From: Reticulitermes lucifugus | Lineage: Eukaryota; Arthropoda; Insecta; Blattodea; Rhinotermitidae | Assembly: GCA_026260175.1 (NCBI GenBank) | Contig: JAKCWW010000115.1 | Span: forward strand, 16,639 to 80,638 | Direction of reading: 5' to 3' | DNA length: 64,000 nt | Shown here: positions 1-11,700 of the stretch, piece after piece | Layout of the letters: every line of letters starts with the position of its first letter | Position numbering within the stretch: the stretch's first letter is position 1 | Notes under the pieces: model-generated | What the model was told of the DNA's origin: nothing | The model's database searches: none | Seen by the model: the letters and a program-made list of their open reading frames with translations, nothing else | Position numbers and translations under genes: made by a program

Positions 1-104
1 ACAGACATCCATGCTCTAGGCGGGATTCGAACCCACAATCCTAGTAAGCGAGCGGCCGCAGACAGACCCACGCCTTAGACCGCGCGGCCACTGGGATCGG
101 CACG
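1..104 (-). mobile_element. tRNA-derived SINE head, cut by the window edge
   Basis: Read on the minus strand, this segment has a pol III A-box-like block at 90-71 (TGGCCGCGCGGTCTAAGGCG) and a B box at 33-23 (GGTTCGAATCC), spaced as in a tRNA-derived promoter. The acceptor stem does not close, so it is a SINE head and not a tRNA gene. The SINE body would lie to the left, outside the window. Confidence 0.65.
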
Positions 105-1285
105 AATTATGTACGTATACTGAACTAAAGTACCCGACTGTCGTCTTGCTGGCCTCCCGCTTCACCCCGACAGTTCATTTCCATGTTATCTTCGGTCATC
201 TTTCTTCGCCCGTTATGTCTACCCAGTCTTTCCTTTCCTTTCTCCCTGCAGTTATCGCTTCAACAGCATTATCACCTTAAGTGTGTCTGTATTTGCTTTA
301 GTGTCTAACCTTGAAAATCAAACAAAGTGTATTCAGATCCTTACTTCTGCCTTTGCTGTTCGCTTTGTCTACGTCACCCCAGGTTCACGTGTACCCTATT
401 TCCGGCAACTTGTTTTACCATCGGTTTCTTTAATACTTTTGTAAAATTTCAAATGTTCACTTCCGTACATTATTGTATATGTAAATTATTTCACCTTTAA
501 GGGCAAATGCATGTTTTTTGCTATACCTGTCACTCGAAAACCCAAACCTAAACATGTTTTCTTTTTGAAATTATATATGTCTATATGTAGTCCGTGATCA
601 AGAAAGCGTGGACCTATTCCTCCATTCTCCCGTACGTCCTCATGGTATGGTACGCATAGGAACAAATTTAGCTGTGTATAAGTGTCTGTGTGCGTGTGCC
701 CAAATAAATGCCTACTCATTAATAATGCGGACAGCGTTTTTTAGTCATGCTCTGTTAAAAATACGCAGTGGTAGTCCGTGATGTCCAATACAAAACAAAA
801 TGCAAAATTTGGTAGATATATTACGTGATATTCTAAATGCCAGTCATATTGAGACCTTTCATGCGGCTCGGAAAGGGGTGGGGGGAGGTGCAAGGAGACG
901 TACGTAATTAATTAAATTATCTCTTACTAGACTGCGTCATTGAACACAGACCGTGTTCTTTGGTGCATTCTGTCAATGGAGCAACCTCGTCAAATGTGTC
1001 GCATTATTGTAGCTACATGCTCAAATAATAACAAAAACCAGCTGGTTTAAACTGATGGAAGATTCGTGTTGTCTATTTCTATCTTCTTTGGTGCCGCGAA
1101 CGTCATTTTTTTTTAGAAAAAAATGGAGTTTCTTCATATTTTATTTTCCCTAGCAAATCTCTGTTTCAAAAGTTATGTTTAATATTTTACTACTAAATCT
1201 GTTTAGAGAACATAACTGTAATTTCTATAACTGTAAAATCAAGTACTAAATCACATAAATATTTCGGTGACAAATCATCACTTAC
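105..1285. other. No gene seen
   Basis: AT-rich non-coding sequence. I see no repeat family shared with the rest of the window, no convincing open frame and no clear promoter. Confidence 0.5.
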
Positions 1286-1322
1286 CAAACTATTGGTATC
1301 AAATTCTCGTTGAGGTACTCAC
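1286..1322 (-). CDS. Candidate 37-nt coding microexon
   Basis: On the minus strand a pyrimidine-rich acceptor (TTTTTGCTTTATTTTCAG) ends at 1323. It is followed by 37 nt and then a consensus donor, GTAAGTGATG, starting at 1285. Only one of the three frames is open; after two leading bases it reads EYLNENLIPIV and leaves two bases at the end. The exon itself begins GTGAGTACC, so the acceptor is directly followed by a second donor-like string. I do not recognise the protein. A chance pairing of splice-like signals is quite possible for so short an exon. It lies about 32 kb from the stronger minus-strand exon at 33917-34107. Confidence 0.25.
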
Positions 1323-2149
1323 CTGAAAATAAAGCAAAAACATGTTATATTTCACAGGTTTTTTAACAATTAATACTGTGGAAAGCAATCTCAAAACATT
1401 TCAATTAACGCAGCAAAAGGGCCAGAACATAAATTATGCTAAAATTTTACATGAAAGCCTTACACTTCTTTTTTGATCAGAATTTGGGGGGCTTTAAAAA
1501 TGGCACAAAGACCATACGGTGTTTACTTTCTCTTAGCAGATAATACACTTCGTACCTGATTGTGAATTCCGCTGTAAGTGTATTAAAATAAAGCAACTCT
1601 TGGGATATTACCGGATACGAGAATGCATGCCGTGAACATGGACATGCAATCCGTAACTGGAAATTGATTAACCATTATGTAATCATTGCAATAAAATTAA
1701 AATAAATCTTGCAATGATGCCGAATGTTTGGCAACATTATGGCTGCAAGACACGCGATCTCTGAACAGAGAGAAGATACAGGGAGCATGCATTGTAATGT
1801 AACTACCACTGGACCGTCCACCAAGCTGCTCTTGTCCAAGAACAAGAACCATTTACAGAGTGCAGTTACGCATAAAATCTAAACCACCGTTTTGATAGAA
1901 TTCATAAATCATAATGTCAGAGTAGATAAAACATAATAATTATTCATATTTCGGACCGATGTAATTTATCAGTATCGTACAAATCGCAGCCGCTAAGTAA
2001 CCCTCCACATGCACTTCGGAATAGCGGCGGGACATGACAATTGATACTGGTCAGTTAAAATAATGAAGCTATATTAAACAATCACATGCAAAGTTATTTA
2101 ATGAACACATCGACAAGGCTAACAGAGTTAAGACAGATATTGCGCAGTT
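1323..2149. other. No gene seen
   Basis: Non-coding, AT-rich sequence with no recognisable repeat. Confidence 0.5.
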
Positions 2150-2535
2150 CGTTGAGGCACTGCGCTACAAACTGGAAGGTCGCGGGTTCGATTCCCGATG
2201 GTGCCATTGGATTTCTTCATTGATTTAATACTTCCAGCCACACTGTCCCTGGGGTCGACTCAGCTTCTAACATTAAGGGTAAATGCAGCCGATGCGCAGG
2301 GCTGACAAACTTACCACTTGGAAATCTGGGAGCCCCAACCTCCTGGAACCGTCAGGGCTTGTACAGGGATTGCTTTACCTGTGCTGCTTTACCATTATGC
2401 ATTTTTAATGCTTGTTTCTAATTTCATTTAATAATGCATGTGCTTGTTATGACACAGCGCAGTCAGGTAGGTGGCTACCAGCGTTTAGAAGGAACATACT
2501 GCCCTCAACTTGAGGATTTCTGTCCCGAAGAAGAA
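2150..2535 (+). mobile_element. tRNA-derived SINE (separate family) with GAA-rich tail
   Basis: A tRNA-like head runs from 2150 to about 2205, with B box GGGTTCGATTCCCG at 2184-2197. The body then includes a 'ccctggggtcgactcagc' block like that of the main SINE family here, followed by unrelated sequence. The stretch ends in a GAAGAAGAAG tail near 2526-2535. The boundary between the SINE and the piece at 2455-2535 is uncertain; they may be two elements. Confidence 0.55.
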
Positions 2536-3890
2536 GAGAGTTTGTTACTGCAAAACTCAGAAAATGGACGTTCATCGCCACGGAACCTCAGATCTTATAA
2601 TTAATGAATTTTACAACTGCAAGTTTATGTCGTTGAATGAAAGAACTGACATAGGAGATTAATTACAAAGCTCGTCAGAGGAAACCATCGTAATCAGATC
2701 TAAGGCGTTATCCAAGCAAGTCTAGGACAAAGGTTTTCGGATCCGAAGTGGCACTCGGGACCTCGCAGATAAGAATTAGGATTGTTGGCCACTACACCGT
2801 ACGTTTGGTGTTTCCTTGTGAAAGCCATCGGCTTGAGAATACAAGTAGAAGGAAAATGTGAAGAAGAGTAGGTGGCGAGCGTTATTTGCTTATATGGCGG
2901 TAGGTATAAATGAGTTATTATAACTATATATGTCACATAAACTGTGGCAACAGACAACTTATTTTTGCGTGTTAGCGTCCTGCGCTGAATTGCGTGCAAA
3001 TACGGTCTTCTTTCCCAGTTCGCTCACGTTTGTTTACTAATCGGTTTGTATAAAAAAATAAGATAGTTTCTGATGCATATTCAAAAATATTGGGGTTCAA
3101 ACTGCAGTAAATTTTATATTCTTGTCCTCTCAGTAATGTTAACACCTTACAGACTGGACGACGCAGTGGACATTCCCAGTAGCAGCACGGATTCTCTCCC
3201 TCGTGACCATGTGTCCAGAGCAACTCTGGAGCATACCGAGGGTAAAAACACACACAGCGAAAAGCTTGTTATTCGCCATCATCCACTGCCGAGATTTACA
3301 AATCCTTCCGAATCCTCGACATTAAAAAAAAAGTGACTGCTTTTAATATTCGTCAGAATTTACCCCGAGGACTACATAATAATCCTTATTATTTCTTCAG
3401 GCGCTCTCGTTTGATGCAAACTCTGATAATCGCTTCACAGCCTTGTTGCTAAGGAAACCAGGCCACAAGAAAAATAACAGCTCAAACACCATTACGACGA
3501 GCAATTTGCTGCTAGTTCCATTCGTCTCATTGAAAGTGCTAACCCACACAGCAGGGCCTTTCATTTCGCTGAATGAAAAATAAGCCAGTGATTCAATTTG
3601 AAAATGAGTTATGTAGTCTGCTGTAAGGAGATTGACTGGCGCGGCAAAGTGGAACTAAAATGTAGCGCTGCGTTATTACGGGTCCCGTGCCACGAATAAT
3701 GAAAGAAGAGGAACGTGTTGATGCGTGCTGCAGTCAGCAGCGGCCAGTTACAACACCCAAATAAAACAAAACAGATGCTCTCTTAGCAGGCGACAGTAGC
3801 CTTTCAGGCTAGCGCGCGCTGTAGTCAGTGACGACTCAGTACGACACCATTAGTCTTCACTTTATTCATACCGTTGTGATAATAAACAAT
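2536..3890. other. No gene seen
   Basis: A 93-codon minus-strand frame at 2972-3253 meets a donor-like GTAAGG near 3150, but I see no good acceptor and do not recognise the protein. The rest is non-coding. Confidence 0.4.
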
Positions 3891-3947
3891 AGAGAAAAAT
3901 ACCGTCGATCACAGCTAAGGATATTTATTAGATATATATATGAAAAA

Positions 3948-4003
3948 TGTGCTTACAACATGTTTTGGCCGAAATGGACCATCGTCAGGTAGTACACAAA
4001 TAT
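3948..4003 (-). ncRNA. Hammerhead-like core, left arm of FB-B
   Basis: Minus-strand order: stem I 5' side ending UAC, then CUGACGA (3988-3982), an extra U, stem II GGUC/GGCC around a short loop, AAAAC in place of GAAAC, then AUGUU and GUA. Stem I pairs UAC with GUA, then an internal loop, then UGUG with CACA. ACAUGU at stem III is palindromic, as expected for a dimeric type I hammerhead. The G-to-A change in GAAA should reduce or abolish cleavage. Confidence 0.4.
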
Positions 4004-4051
4004 CAAAATATACTAAGTGCAGTAGGCCTAATTCTTCTTTGTATATTTTGA

Positions 4052-4105
4052 TATGTACTACCAGACGATGGCCCATTTCGGCCCAAACATGTTGTAAGCA
4101 AATTT
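4052..4105 (+). ncRNA. Hammerhead-like core, right arm of FB-B
   Basis: Plus strand: GUACUAC, CAGACGA (4062-4068), an extra U, stem II GGCC/GGCC around CAUUUC, then CAAAC, AUGUU and GUA. It differs from the left-arm copy at the two core positions that matter most (CUGA to CAGA, GAAA to CAAA). The ancestral sequence was probably CUGACGA...GAAAC. Probably inactive now. Confidence 0.35.
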
Positions 4106-4167
4106 CTCATATCTACATATATAAAAAATAAACATTCTTAGTTGTGATCGACGGTATATTTTTCTCT

Positions 4168-5962
4168 CTTTTTGCCATTATAAGTCCTACCAACATTTCA
4201 TCTTCATGCACCTTTATACAAGAAGTACATAAGTACATGAATCATGGAAATTACGCATTAGTCCTCTTGCACATGCCAGCTCCGAAAATGCTGAAAATAT
4301 GTCGTACACTAATGTTCACACTAGAAGCTGAAAGGGAAAACTGAATTTTGCTTCATATATGTAAAGATGCTGGCCTAATTCTTGAGGGTTATTGGCGCAT
4401 CACCAGCTCAAAAACTAAAAGCTATTATACTGCAAGACAGAAAATGTATGAAAAGAAATGCAAGTCTGAAGAAGATGAGAGTAAAGGAAAGGGAAATGTA
4501 GAGGAAAATAAAAAAGCAATGTCTGGCAAAAAGTAAGGAAATAATACTTAAACTGAACGAAATGCGTAAGGAAGAATAAGATCGAGGGTAAAAATAAAAA
4601 AGACGAATTCAAGAATATACATACACACACACACATACAAACTGAAATAAAAATGGAGTTTATCCATAAACAAATAGAAGGAAACACAAAACACAAAACA
4701 CGGCCCGTTCCGTTAGCATTTCTGTTTAAAGAAAACTTCAGTAAGTAATGTATATGGATGGTACTGTATAATTTTTATTGTTAAAATGCCACGTCACTGT
4801 GTCGAAAAATGGCACATCACGATTCTTTAATTGGTGCCCAAACATCATATAAGTCAGACCAGAAAGGCCAATGTACCTTGCGTAACACAAGCTGTGATCA
4901 GCATATAAAGCGTAAAATTAGTGTCACAAAGTGCTATGCCTTAAAACAATAATCACTTAAATTTCCATTTCAAAAACTCAGAAATATCCAAACAGCAAAG
5001 TAAAAAAAAAAAATTAGCAAAGTAAATGTTAAAGCACGAACACTCGTAACACAACTGGAAGGACGCCATGTTGAGTTAGTCTGTACAGGCTCAAACGGCA
5101 ATGACACGTATCACTAGGTTGACACAAACCGTTTATGAAAGTTTAATTCAGAAATTATACCATATTCCTTTTGTAAATATTTACTGACAAACAGTTTCCA
5201 AAGATCATCACTCCCTTCCTACGCACACTACACTACATGCCATATGGACTGGAAGATCAAACTGGAAAAAATAAATAGCTGTCCCCACAGAGTGGGCAAA
5301 ATTTATAAATTTCCACCATGACTTTTCACGTAGAATGCTAGTAAGGTTAAATGTAGTCATAGCTTTAGAATGAATATTATCAGAACTTATTGCAGGCTTA
5401 ACTGTTTACAAAATGATAATCATATGTACCACCTCCTTAACCATTCAAACTTGCTGCACTTTGCTTACACGGTGTATTTTTGCGTTTAGTGTGACTCCCT
5501 GAATAACGGCGATGATTTCCTTACGGATCGCTAACTGGCTGTCCTTTGGAAAGGAGACGCATGTGTTTACTGAGAGAGCTTATTTATTTACAGCAGGGGT
5601 GTACAAATCCCGGACGCCAGATCGCTACGGCGACCAACTATTGAACGGTTGCGCCCAATATCTGTGGGTTCCCAGTAAGGAACTTGCTTAAGGTCGCCCT
5701 TCTGGCGCCAAGGATTCTGAGGTGGCTTCTAGATTTTGGAAAGTTTATTCACCCATGAGTTACAGTTCATTTTACGACGCTGTCAGTATATCGAACTATA
5801 CAGGGAACGTCAAATTGTAGGGTAGGTGAATGATGAATTGTAACGGATTTTGAAGCATGAAGTTGTGACATGTTTCGACACTGGACTGCTGGGCCTGAAG
5901 AAAGCCACTAAAAACATCACTCAGGTTAACCGGTGTCCAGGCAGAGATTCGAAAAGTCTCGA
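4168..5962. other. No gene seen; short AC microsatellite
   Basis: Contains a short (AC)n tract at about 4621-4638. Two 62-66-codon frames near 4144-4536 are AT-rich and not protein-like. Otherwise unremarkable. Confidence 0.45.
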
Positions 5963-6192
5963 ATACAGTCCTAGAGCAATACTGTTACACCAGCATGCTA
6001 GGTTGTTTCTACAGTCCTAGAGCATTACTGTTACACCAGCCTGCTAGGTTGTTTCTACAGTCCTAGAGCATTACTGTTGCACCAACCTGTTAGGTTGTTT
6101 CTACAGTCCTAGAGCATTACTGTTACACCAGCCTGCTAGGTTGTTTCTACAGTCCTAGAGCATTAATGTTACACCAACCTGCTAGGTTGTTT
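5963..6192 (+). repeat. 46-bp tandem repeat, five copies
   Basis: Exactly five consecutive 46-bp units (5 x 46 = 230 bp) containing CAGTCCTAGAGCATTACTG and ending CTAGGTTGTTT. Units differ at only a few positions, for example GCATTACTG versus GCATTAATG and GCCTGCTAGG versus ACCTGTTAGG. The edges are sharp on both sides. This is a small, fairly young minisatellite. Confidence 0.95.
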
Positions 6193-6539
6193 CCTGTGAC
6201 ATAGGAACTGAATTGCTGTTTATTCTTTTGGGTGAACTTCATGGATCAGAGCGCAGAATATGAGGAAAAACAGTCTGCTTTTAGCGCTTCACTCCCAATC
6301 TCTATTGCCGAAGTCAATTCCGGCTGTTAAGATACCATCAGTAGTACTCCAGCAATTATCATGGGCAGGCCGGTTTCGAAAATTTCACAAACGAGCGTTG
6401 ATAGAAATATATATGCATGGGCGGAAATTGTTGCGGAGTTGGCCAAGTTGGTCGTCCGTTATTTGAGAAACTTCTACAAATGTATTTGGCCATTGTTCCA
6501 GATAAATTCTGCTGCTTCCTTTCCACTTATGTAAACGAG

Positions 6540-6826
6540 TTTTTGTTTTGTGGTGAAGGACCCAGCAGCAGACGCTACGGACGCACCGCAGCCTTTGGCT
6601 TATTGTGCAACCCTGTGTTGAAGATGATGATTAGTTTTTTCTCATTTTTCCTTGTAATGGAGCATCAGTGGACTGAAATTGACAAGGGAAAACCGAAGTA
6701 CTCGGGGATAAACCTGTCCCTGTGCCACTTTGTCCACCACAAATCCCACATGAACCGACCCGGGATTGAACCCAGGCCTCCGCGGTGAGAGGCCAGCGAC
6801 TAACAGCCTGAGCCATGGCACGGCCC
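6540..6826 (-). mobile_element. SINE-2 copy with 12-bp target-site duplication
   Basis: The head lies at the right: on the minus strand GGCCGTGCCATGGCTCAGGC is followed by B box GGGTTCAATCCCGG. The body includes 'gtggtggacaaagtg' and the left end is T-rich. The flanks repeat TATGTAAAC(G/A)AG at 6528-6539 and 6827-6838, with 11 of 12 bases matching. It closely matches the copy at 20643-20919. Open frames at 6417-6848 are inside or across this SINE. Confidence 0.9.
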
Positions 6827-6999
6827 TATGTAAACAAGCTACTAACATGTATATTTTTTTCCTTTTGTAACTGCTAGCTTACTCTAATTCCACCAACTGA
6901 AGTCCATTTTTTCTGCACATCACGGTGTTCTTGAAAGAGAGACTATTTATACCTCCACGTTCCACCTTTGCCTAAACTAGTTTTATTCTCCTGAAAGTT

Positions 7000-7243
7000 C
7001 GTAGCAATCCATGATTCAGGTCTCTAGGATGCAACGTTATGTCTTCGGGTAAGTGATAGCCTAGTGCTTTCACCTTACAGGGTCAGGAACTTCAGTCCCT
7101 TATTCTTGGACAGCTTGACCACTGAAGATGAAGGCACTACCTTCATTCGAAACGTCTGAAACCACCCACCCAGCAACACAGCGTCTCATCCCACAAGACC
7201 TGAATCCTCAAGAACATCACTGTGAGAACCTCAAATCTCGCAG
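7000..7243. mobile_element. FB-A foldback element, both arms
   Basis: The right arm (7112-7243) ends GTGAGAACCTCAAATCTCG. Its reverse complement resembles the left arm at about 7005-7100, with shared GATTCAGGTCT and a GATG(C/A)... block. The minus-strand frame over the right arm reads RFEVLTVMFLRIQVLWDETL, a peptide I know as a recurrent translated repeat in insect genomes and not a host protein. The plus strand of the right arm has CUGAAGA (7122-7128) and GAAACGUC, a hammerhead-like core. Confidence 0.65.
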
Positions 7244-7608
7244 TCCATACTCGACATAGCACCACGGAGAGAGGGGTTTCCATTTTCTTCCACACGATAT
7301 GAGGACAGTGACCATGAGCACGGTCGACAGAGGGCTCGGTGTAGAATTTGAACCACAGTAAGTGTCTTGTATTTCCCACACATATAATTTTTTTTCAGAT
7401 ATGACATGCAGGAGAATTCCTGCTGAACCAGGGAGATCTTTTCGCGGAATATTCACGTGCCTAGAGTGTAAGAAACATCGGATCTGGTGTCGAGCGCCGG
7501 GGATTTTGCCTGTGAAAGGGAAGGACGAAGTAGAAGGAACATCCGTAGCAACGAGTGACGTTGGCCACATTCTTGTCTGTATTCTTTTACTACCTTTTCT
7601 GAAAACCA

Positions 7609-7906
7609 CACACACATCCCTCGCTTTTCGCGGGTTCGTACTTCGCGGTTTCGAAAATTCGCGGGGTCGCCCTAAGAAGTACATTAAAGCGGACCCTTGA
7701 ATGGATACGAGCGTCAAAAGTGTTCGACAGCTCGAACAGGTCTTCGAGCCACACCGCATGATATTAAACGAGTTGAAGGAGAAAAACACTAAAAATACTA
7801 AAACATTATTTTGGGGGGGGGGGGAGAAGGTCAATTATTCGCGGATTGTCGCTTTTCGCGGGAGATCTTGGAGCAAACTCCCCGCGAAAAGCCAGGGATG
7901 AGTGTA
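7609..7906. mobile_element. Pogo/Tigger-like MITE
   Basis: Terminal inverted repeats of about 26 bp: the left end reads CATCCCTCGCTTTTCGCGGG, and the reverse complement of the right end reads CATCCCTGGCTTTTCGCGGG inside TACACT. The right end abuts TA, the expected pogo-type target. There is no transposase. A pure G12 tract lies at 7813-7824. A 205-codon minus frame (7217-7834) runs from FB-A into this element and is a chance frame. Confidence 0.75.
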
Positions 7907-8454
7907 CATAAAAATCCGTGTTTACATGAACGGCATGCTTCAGAGATTTCCCTTCAACTAGCAGGCTCTATAAAAATTCTTAACTGATCCAATAAACCAT
8001 TGAAAAAGTAATTTAAGCAAGGACGATCAACGTTTTTGGACTGCACTCCTGAGAGTGACCGGACATACCTGCACGGCGCAAGAGCCACATCACAAGCAGA
8101 CCCGACAACAACAGCGCTTTTTGGCAGAGTTCATTTTCGGATACGTCATACTCGAGCAATGAGGATATTGCTCTTGTAATGGCTTTCCTGACTTGAAACG
8201 CAGGCCTATTTCATGAACGCATTCGGCCTATGCGTAGATCGCGCCAATTTTCCTGCATGTTTTATCTCCAAAACAACTAAATATAACTGCATTATGCAGA
8301 GTCCTTCTTGAGTTGCTGACAGTCGTTTAGCGGGTTAAAAATCCCCATGTTCACAATAGACCGTTGTTGGACCATACCTTAAACAGCTGAATCCCGTCTA
8401 AGCCTTCACAACCCATTTATTTACGACGCGCCTTAATATCCTCCATCCACCCCA
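7907..8454. other. No gene seen
   Basis: Non-coding sequence with no recognised repeat. Confidence 0.5.
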
Positions 8455-8725
8455 AGCAGCCGTGATAGTGACGGTCTAGGGGCTGGTCGACCCGGGGTTC
8501 TAATCCCGACAAACGCAAGGGGTTTTTCTCTCCTCCAAAACAACCAGACCCGCTCCGGGACCCACCCAGCCTCCTATTCAAAGGGTCCGAGGGTGCTTTT
8601 ACTGGAGTAAAGCGGCAGGGGCGTGAGGCTAATTACTCACCTCCATCTAGTATCGAGGCTAAGAATGAGTGGAGATATACATCCCCTCCCTCGAGGCGTG
8701 TGCAAGGACAACAGTCCCGTTAACC
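8455..8725 (+). mobile_element. SINE-1 copy
   Basis: A decayed tRNA-like head with a B-box-like GGGGTTCTAATCCCG near 8494-8508, then the shared body blocks 'cccacccagcctcctattca' and 'gtaaagcggcaggggcgtga', and the 'ctcacctccatctagta' block. At least twelve copies or fragments of this family occur in the window on both strands. Confidence 0.8.
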
Positions 8726-11658
8726 ATCCACGCCAAGATTTCTTGTAGAACGTAGTGGATTTTAAATGAAGGATTGGCTGTGTGTTATTGAGGAATAAAA
8801 TTTGGTAAGCGTGATGAATTTAGTTGCTAAGCGGAGCCGCTACTGCTTGGGATTCTGACAACATAAAACAGGTAGCCACAGTAGGTGGGATCATCCCGCC
8901 CACTGATGGCGTTCTACCACACTGCCTAATCACGATGCTACAGACAATGGATACAAACAAGTAAAACGCACGAGTGGGAGGGAGGGGTCAATAAATGTAA
9001 GGTCCAGTCCAAAATGAGCTGACAGCTGCAACAAAGCCGTAATGTCACTAATTACAACCAACAACTGATCACTTTTACAATCTCAATACAACACATACCG
9101 TACCACTGTAGGCGACCTTTTTTGGTTTTCTATTTGCTGACTACATGCTGCTCTCATGTAAGAAACAGAGACGCTATTACAACCGAAATTAGGGCGATTT
9201 CCCCAGCTAGACCATCGGCCAATAGCAGGTTATCAAGATACCAATAACCTGACGGTTATGTTCTTATATTCACTCCATAGACAAGTGACAGATATACATT
9301 TTTATTTCCTCGTATTAGAATCCAAAGATTTACAATTACTGCTACCAGTGCTGGGTGACGCAAAGTCATGACGTGTGTTCAGAATACAATATAACAGACA
9401 TGTGACTTGCCAAATGCTACTACAGAGCAGCACATAAACATGTTGTTAAGAATTATCGTTAAAAACTCTATGTGACAAATATTAAGCACTTTCAGACCTC
9501 CGAACACAAACCAGCCACTAGTCTCTGTCCTGAGTCAGTTCAGTAAAGGTTATTCCTTGTTATCTGTATATTTATTTTACTAGGCCTCAGATGTTCGCTT
9601 CCAAAAAGCATCTCCACCTTCACTAATTCCAGTTCGCGGACAGATCAAGTAATATGTTAAAAATTTGAAGGCAAAATGAAACGATGGTGTGTCATGGCCA
9701 CATCCTGTCGGTTGACCGGCAGTATTTATTCCATAAACAAGTGACTATAGCAAGTAACTAAAGCCACATATAATATACGCAAAGAGGAAAATTTCATGTA
9801 CACGCCAGGTCGCTGGTTAGGCTTAGCAACGTAGACTGGAAGATAACATCCTAACACGTTTCGAGTATATTAGATGGATTAAGTGGAACAGAGTGCTTCC
9901 TCACTGTTATAATTTCATAAACATTACGTCACTTGTGGATATATGTCACGTCTTGGAAACAGTAGACTTTTACAGGTATTCACCACTTGTCCGTTTCCTA
10001 CAGACTGTCGGTAAATGTGCTACAAGTCAAGGGAATCACCCAAATTTTTTACTCATCAAGTCGAAGCTTGCTGTTAATATTCCCACGATTCGTTTACATT
10101 CGATAAACACAGAAGTGACGTGTGTGGACAATCAGTACCATTTGGTAGATCAATTGGCCAAGTACATGAGTCGTGGGAACGCGATCACATGACCTGACAA
10201 ATGTTTGGCAAGTGTGCCCAAGTATGAAAGTTCGCCAAGTAAACAAGTTGTGTAATGATGGTAACAATTACTCACTCTGTTCCTTGCACAATGCACAAAT
10301 ATTGGCGCATTTGTCAAACAGCCAGTTGTGGGACCGTGTCTTTAGCGATAATACAGCTTGATTCTTCTATCGGTCAGTTTCGGGACCTACAGTTTAACAA
10401 CGAGTGCTGTGCCTCAAGATTAGACAGTTATAGCAGAAGCTTTGCTTTGTTTCCCATACGCAGTAGCACACCACAGTAGCTGGGACCAGTCTTGCATTTA
10501 CAAAATAAAAGAGTTTAAGGAAACAAAAGAAAAGAGCTCATCATCTGTCGCTGTATCACGTGCGAAATGCCAAGATTGTAACACGCGGGCGGGCGTACGC
10601 GTAACGGAGGTCAAGCTAGTGACTGCATAATGAAAGTTGTTTTGTGGCGGTATACAGCGAAGGCGGTGGTAGCTCTTTACGTTCGATTGTCCGTCACAGA
10701 ACATTAAGCTGAAGTTAATGAATGCTTCTAAAATAATGATTACATTCACACATGCAGCGTTTAAATGAATGTGTTTCGCATAGGAATCGTTCTTTATAAA
10801 CAGGCGTTTAGCACGCTGTAATAAGCGCCACAATGGCTCCGCGTTGCGGTTATAACTGCACTGCGCAATTGTACTGGCATGTACTGCCGGAACACACTGA
10901 AGAAGGAACTATGTCCCCACGAAACAAAAAGTTCGGGATAGAAATTCATGTACACGGACGTTTATGGAGTGCGTCAAGTATCCCTGTAAAAACAGTAAGA
11001 CACACATATAACGGAGAACTAAGTTTCCGTTTAACAGGAGTATTTACTTCTAAAAAAAACTCACTGTGCATGAGCGTAACCTACTACACAGCACACCCAC
11101 CATGTACGAATGTAACTTACGAGTATGTTAAAGTCTGAAGCCATAAATGAATACTTCAGTGTCGAATCCTGATCCGGAGGTCAGGTCTAGCGGAATGGTA
11201 CAGTGCTGCATGTTATATCTTTCCTATATACCTGACCTTCGGATCAGGAAGAGCCACGGCTACATATGTATAGCAGGAGTAATTCCACAAAGTCTCCAGC
11301 TTCAGGTGCAGGTAAAATTAGCGAGCCTAGGCTGATGTCGCAAGTCGGAAGAGTGCACAAAGTCGTGTGCATGTATATTGGCGTCTTTCTGCAATCAGAG
11401 TAGTGGAGGTGCTGGTATTCGTCTGTTTATGTAGCAGCGTCAATCATGTGACTGATGTAGGTGAGCCGTAAGGTTTGGAAGACTCGTGTTGGAGGTTGCC
11501 TTGCAAAATGACTGGGACTTTGTAGATGTAATCCTGCTATAGGTACACTACATTGTGACTCAGATGTACAAATAGTTGTTTTATTGTTTTCTTTCTCTTT
11601 CTGTTCCTTTTGCTTCCATTCTTCCTTCCTTTCTTTTTTCATTTACTTTAGTTTCGCT
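8726..11658. other. No gene seen; one unassigned 101-codon frame
   Basis: The frame at 10833-11138 (plus) starts MAPRCGYNCTAQLYWH. I recognise no family and see no flanking splice or promoter evidence. The rest holds no repeat I can name. Confidence 0.35.
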
Positions 11659-11700
11659 TCTTTCTTTCTTTCTATCTATCTATCTATCTACCTATCTTTC
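11659..11700 (+). repeat. TTTC / TATC microsatellite
   Basis: A run of TTTC units passes into five TATC-type units, then CTATCTTTC. It lies within a wider pyrimidine-rich stretch (about 11577-11710), which explains the Leu/Ser/Phe-rich frame there. Confidence 0.9.

Larger units (their letters stand above)
3891..4167. repeat. Long inverted repeat (foldback FB-B) with a ribozyme-like core in each arm
   Basis: The left arm (3891-4011) and right arm (4040-4167) are near-perfect reverse complements around a spacer of about 28 bp. Paired landmarks are ACCGTCGATCACAGCTAAGG (3901-3920) against its complement near 4136-4154, and GCTTACAACATG (3951-3962) against its complement near 4086-4097. Each arm carries a CUGACGA-like / GAAAC-like hammerhead core pointing outward. 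No transposase or reverse transcriptase is encoded. It may be a foldback DNA element or inverted terminal repeats left by a Penelope-like retroelement. Confidence 0.8.

Noticed and set aside
2150-2215. Possible tRNA gene
   Set aside because: A and B boxes are present but the acceptor and anticodon stems do not close; it continues into a SINE body.
7217-7834. 205-codon minus-strand open frame, the longest in the window
   Set aside because: It runs from the FB-A right arm into the pogo-like MITE across unrelated repeat sequence, with no domain and no splice or start context.
10833-11138. 101-codon plus frame starting MAPRCGYNC
   Set aside because: No family recognised, no promoter, splice or poly-A support; length is within chance for this base composition.
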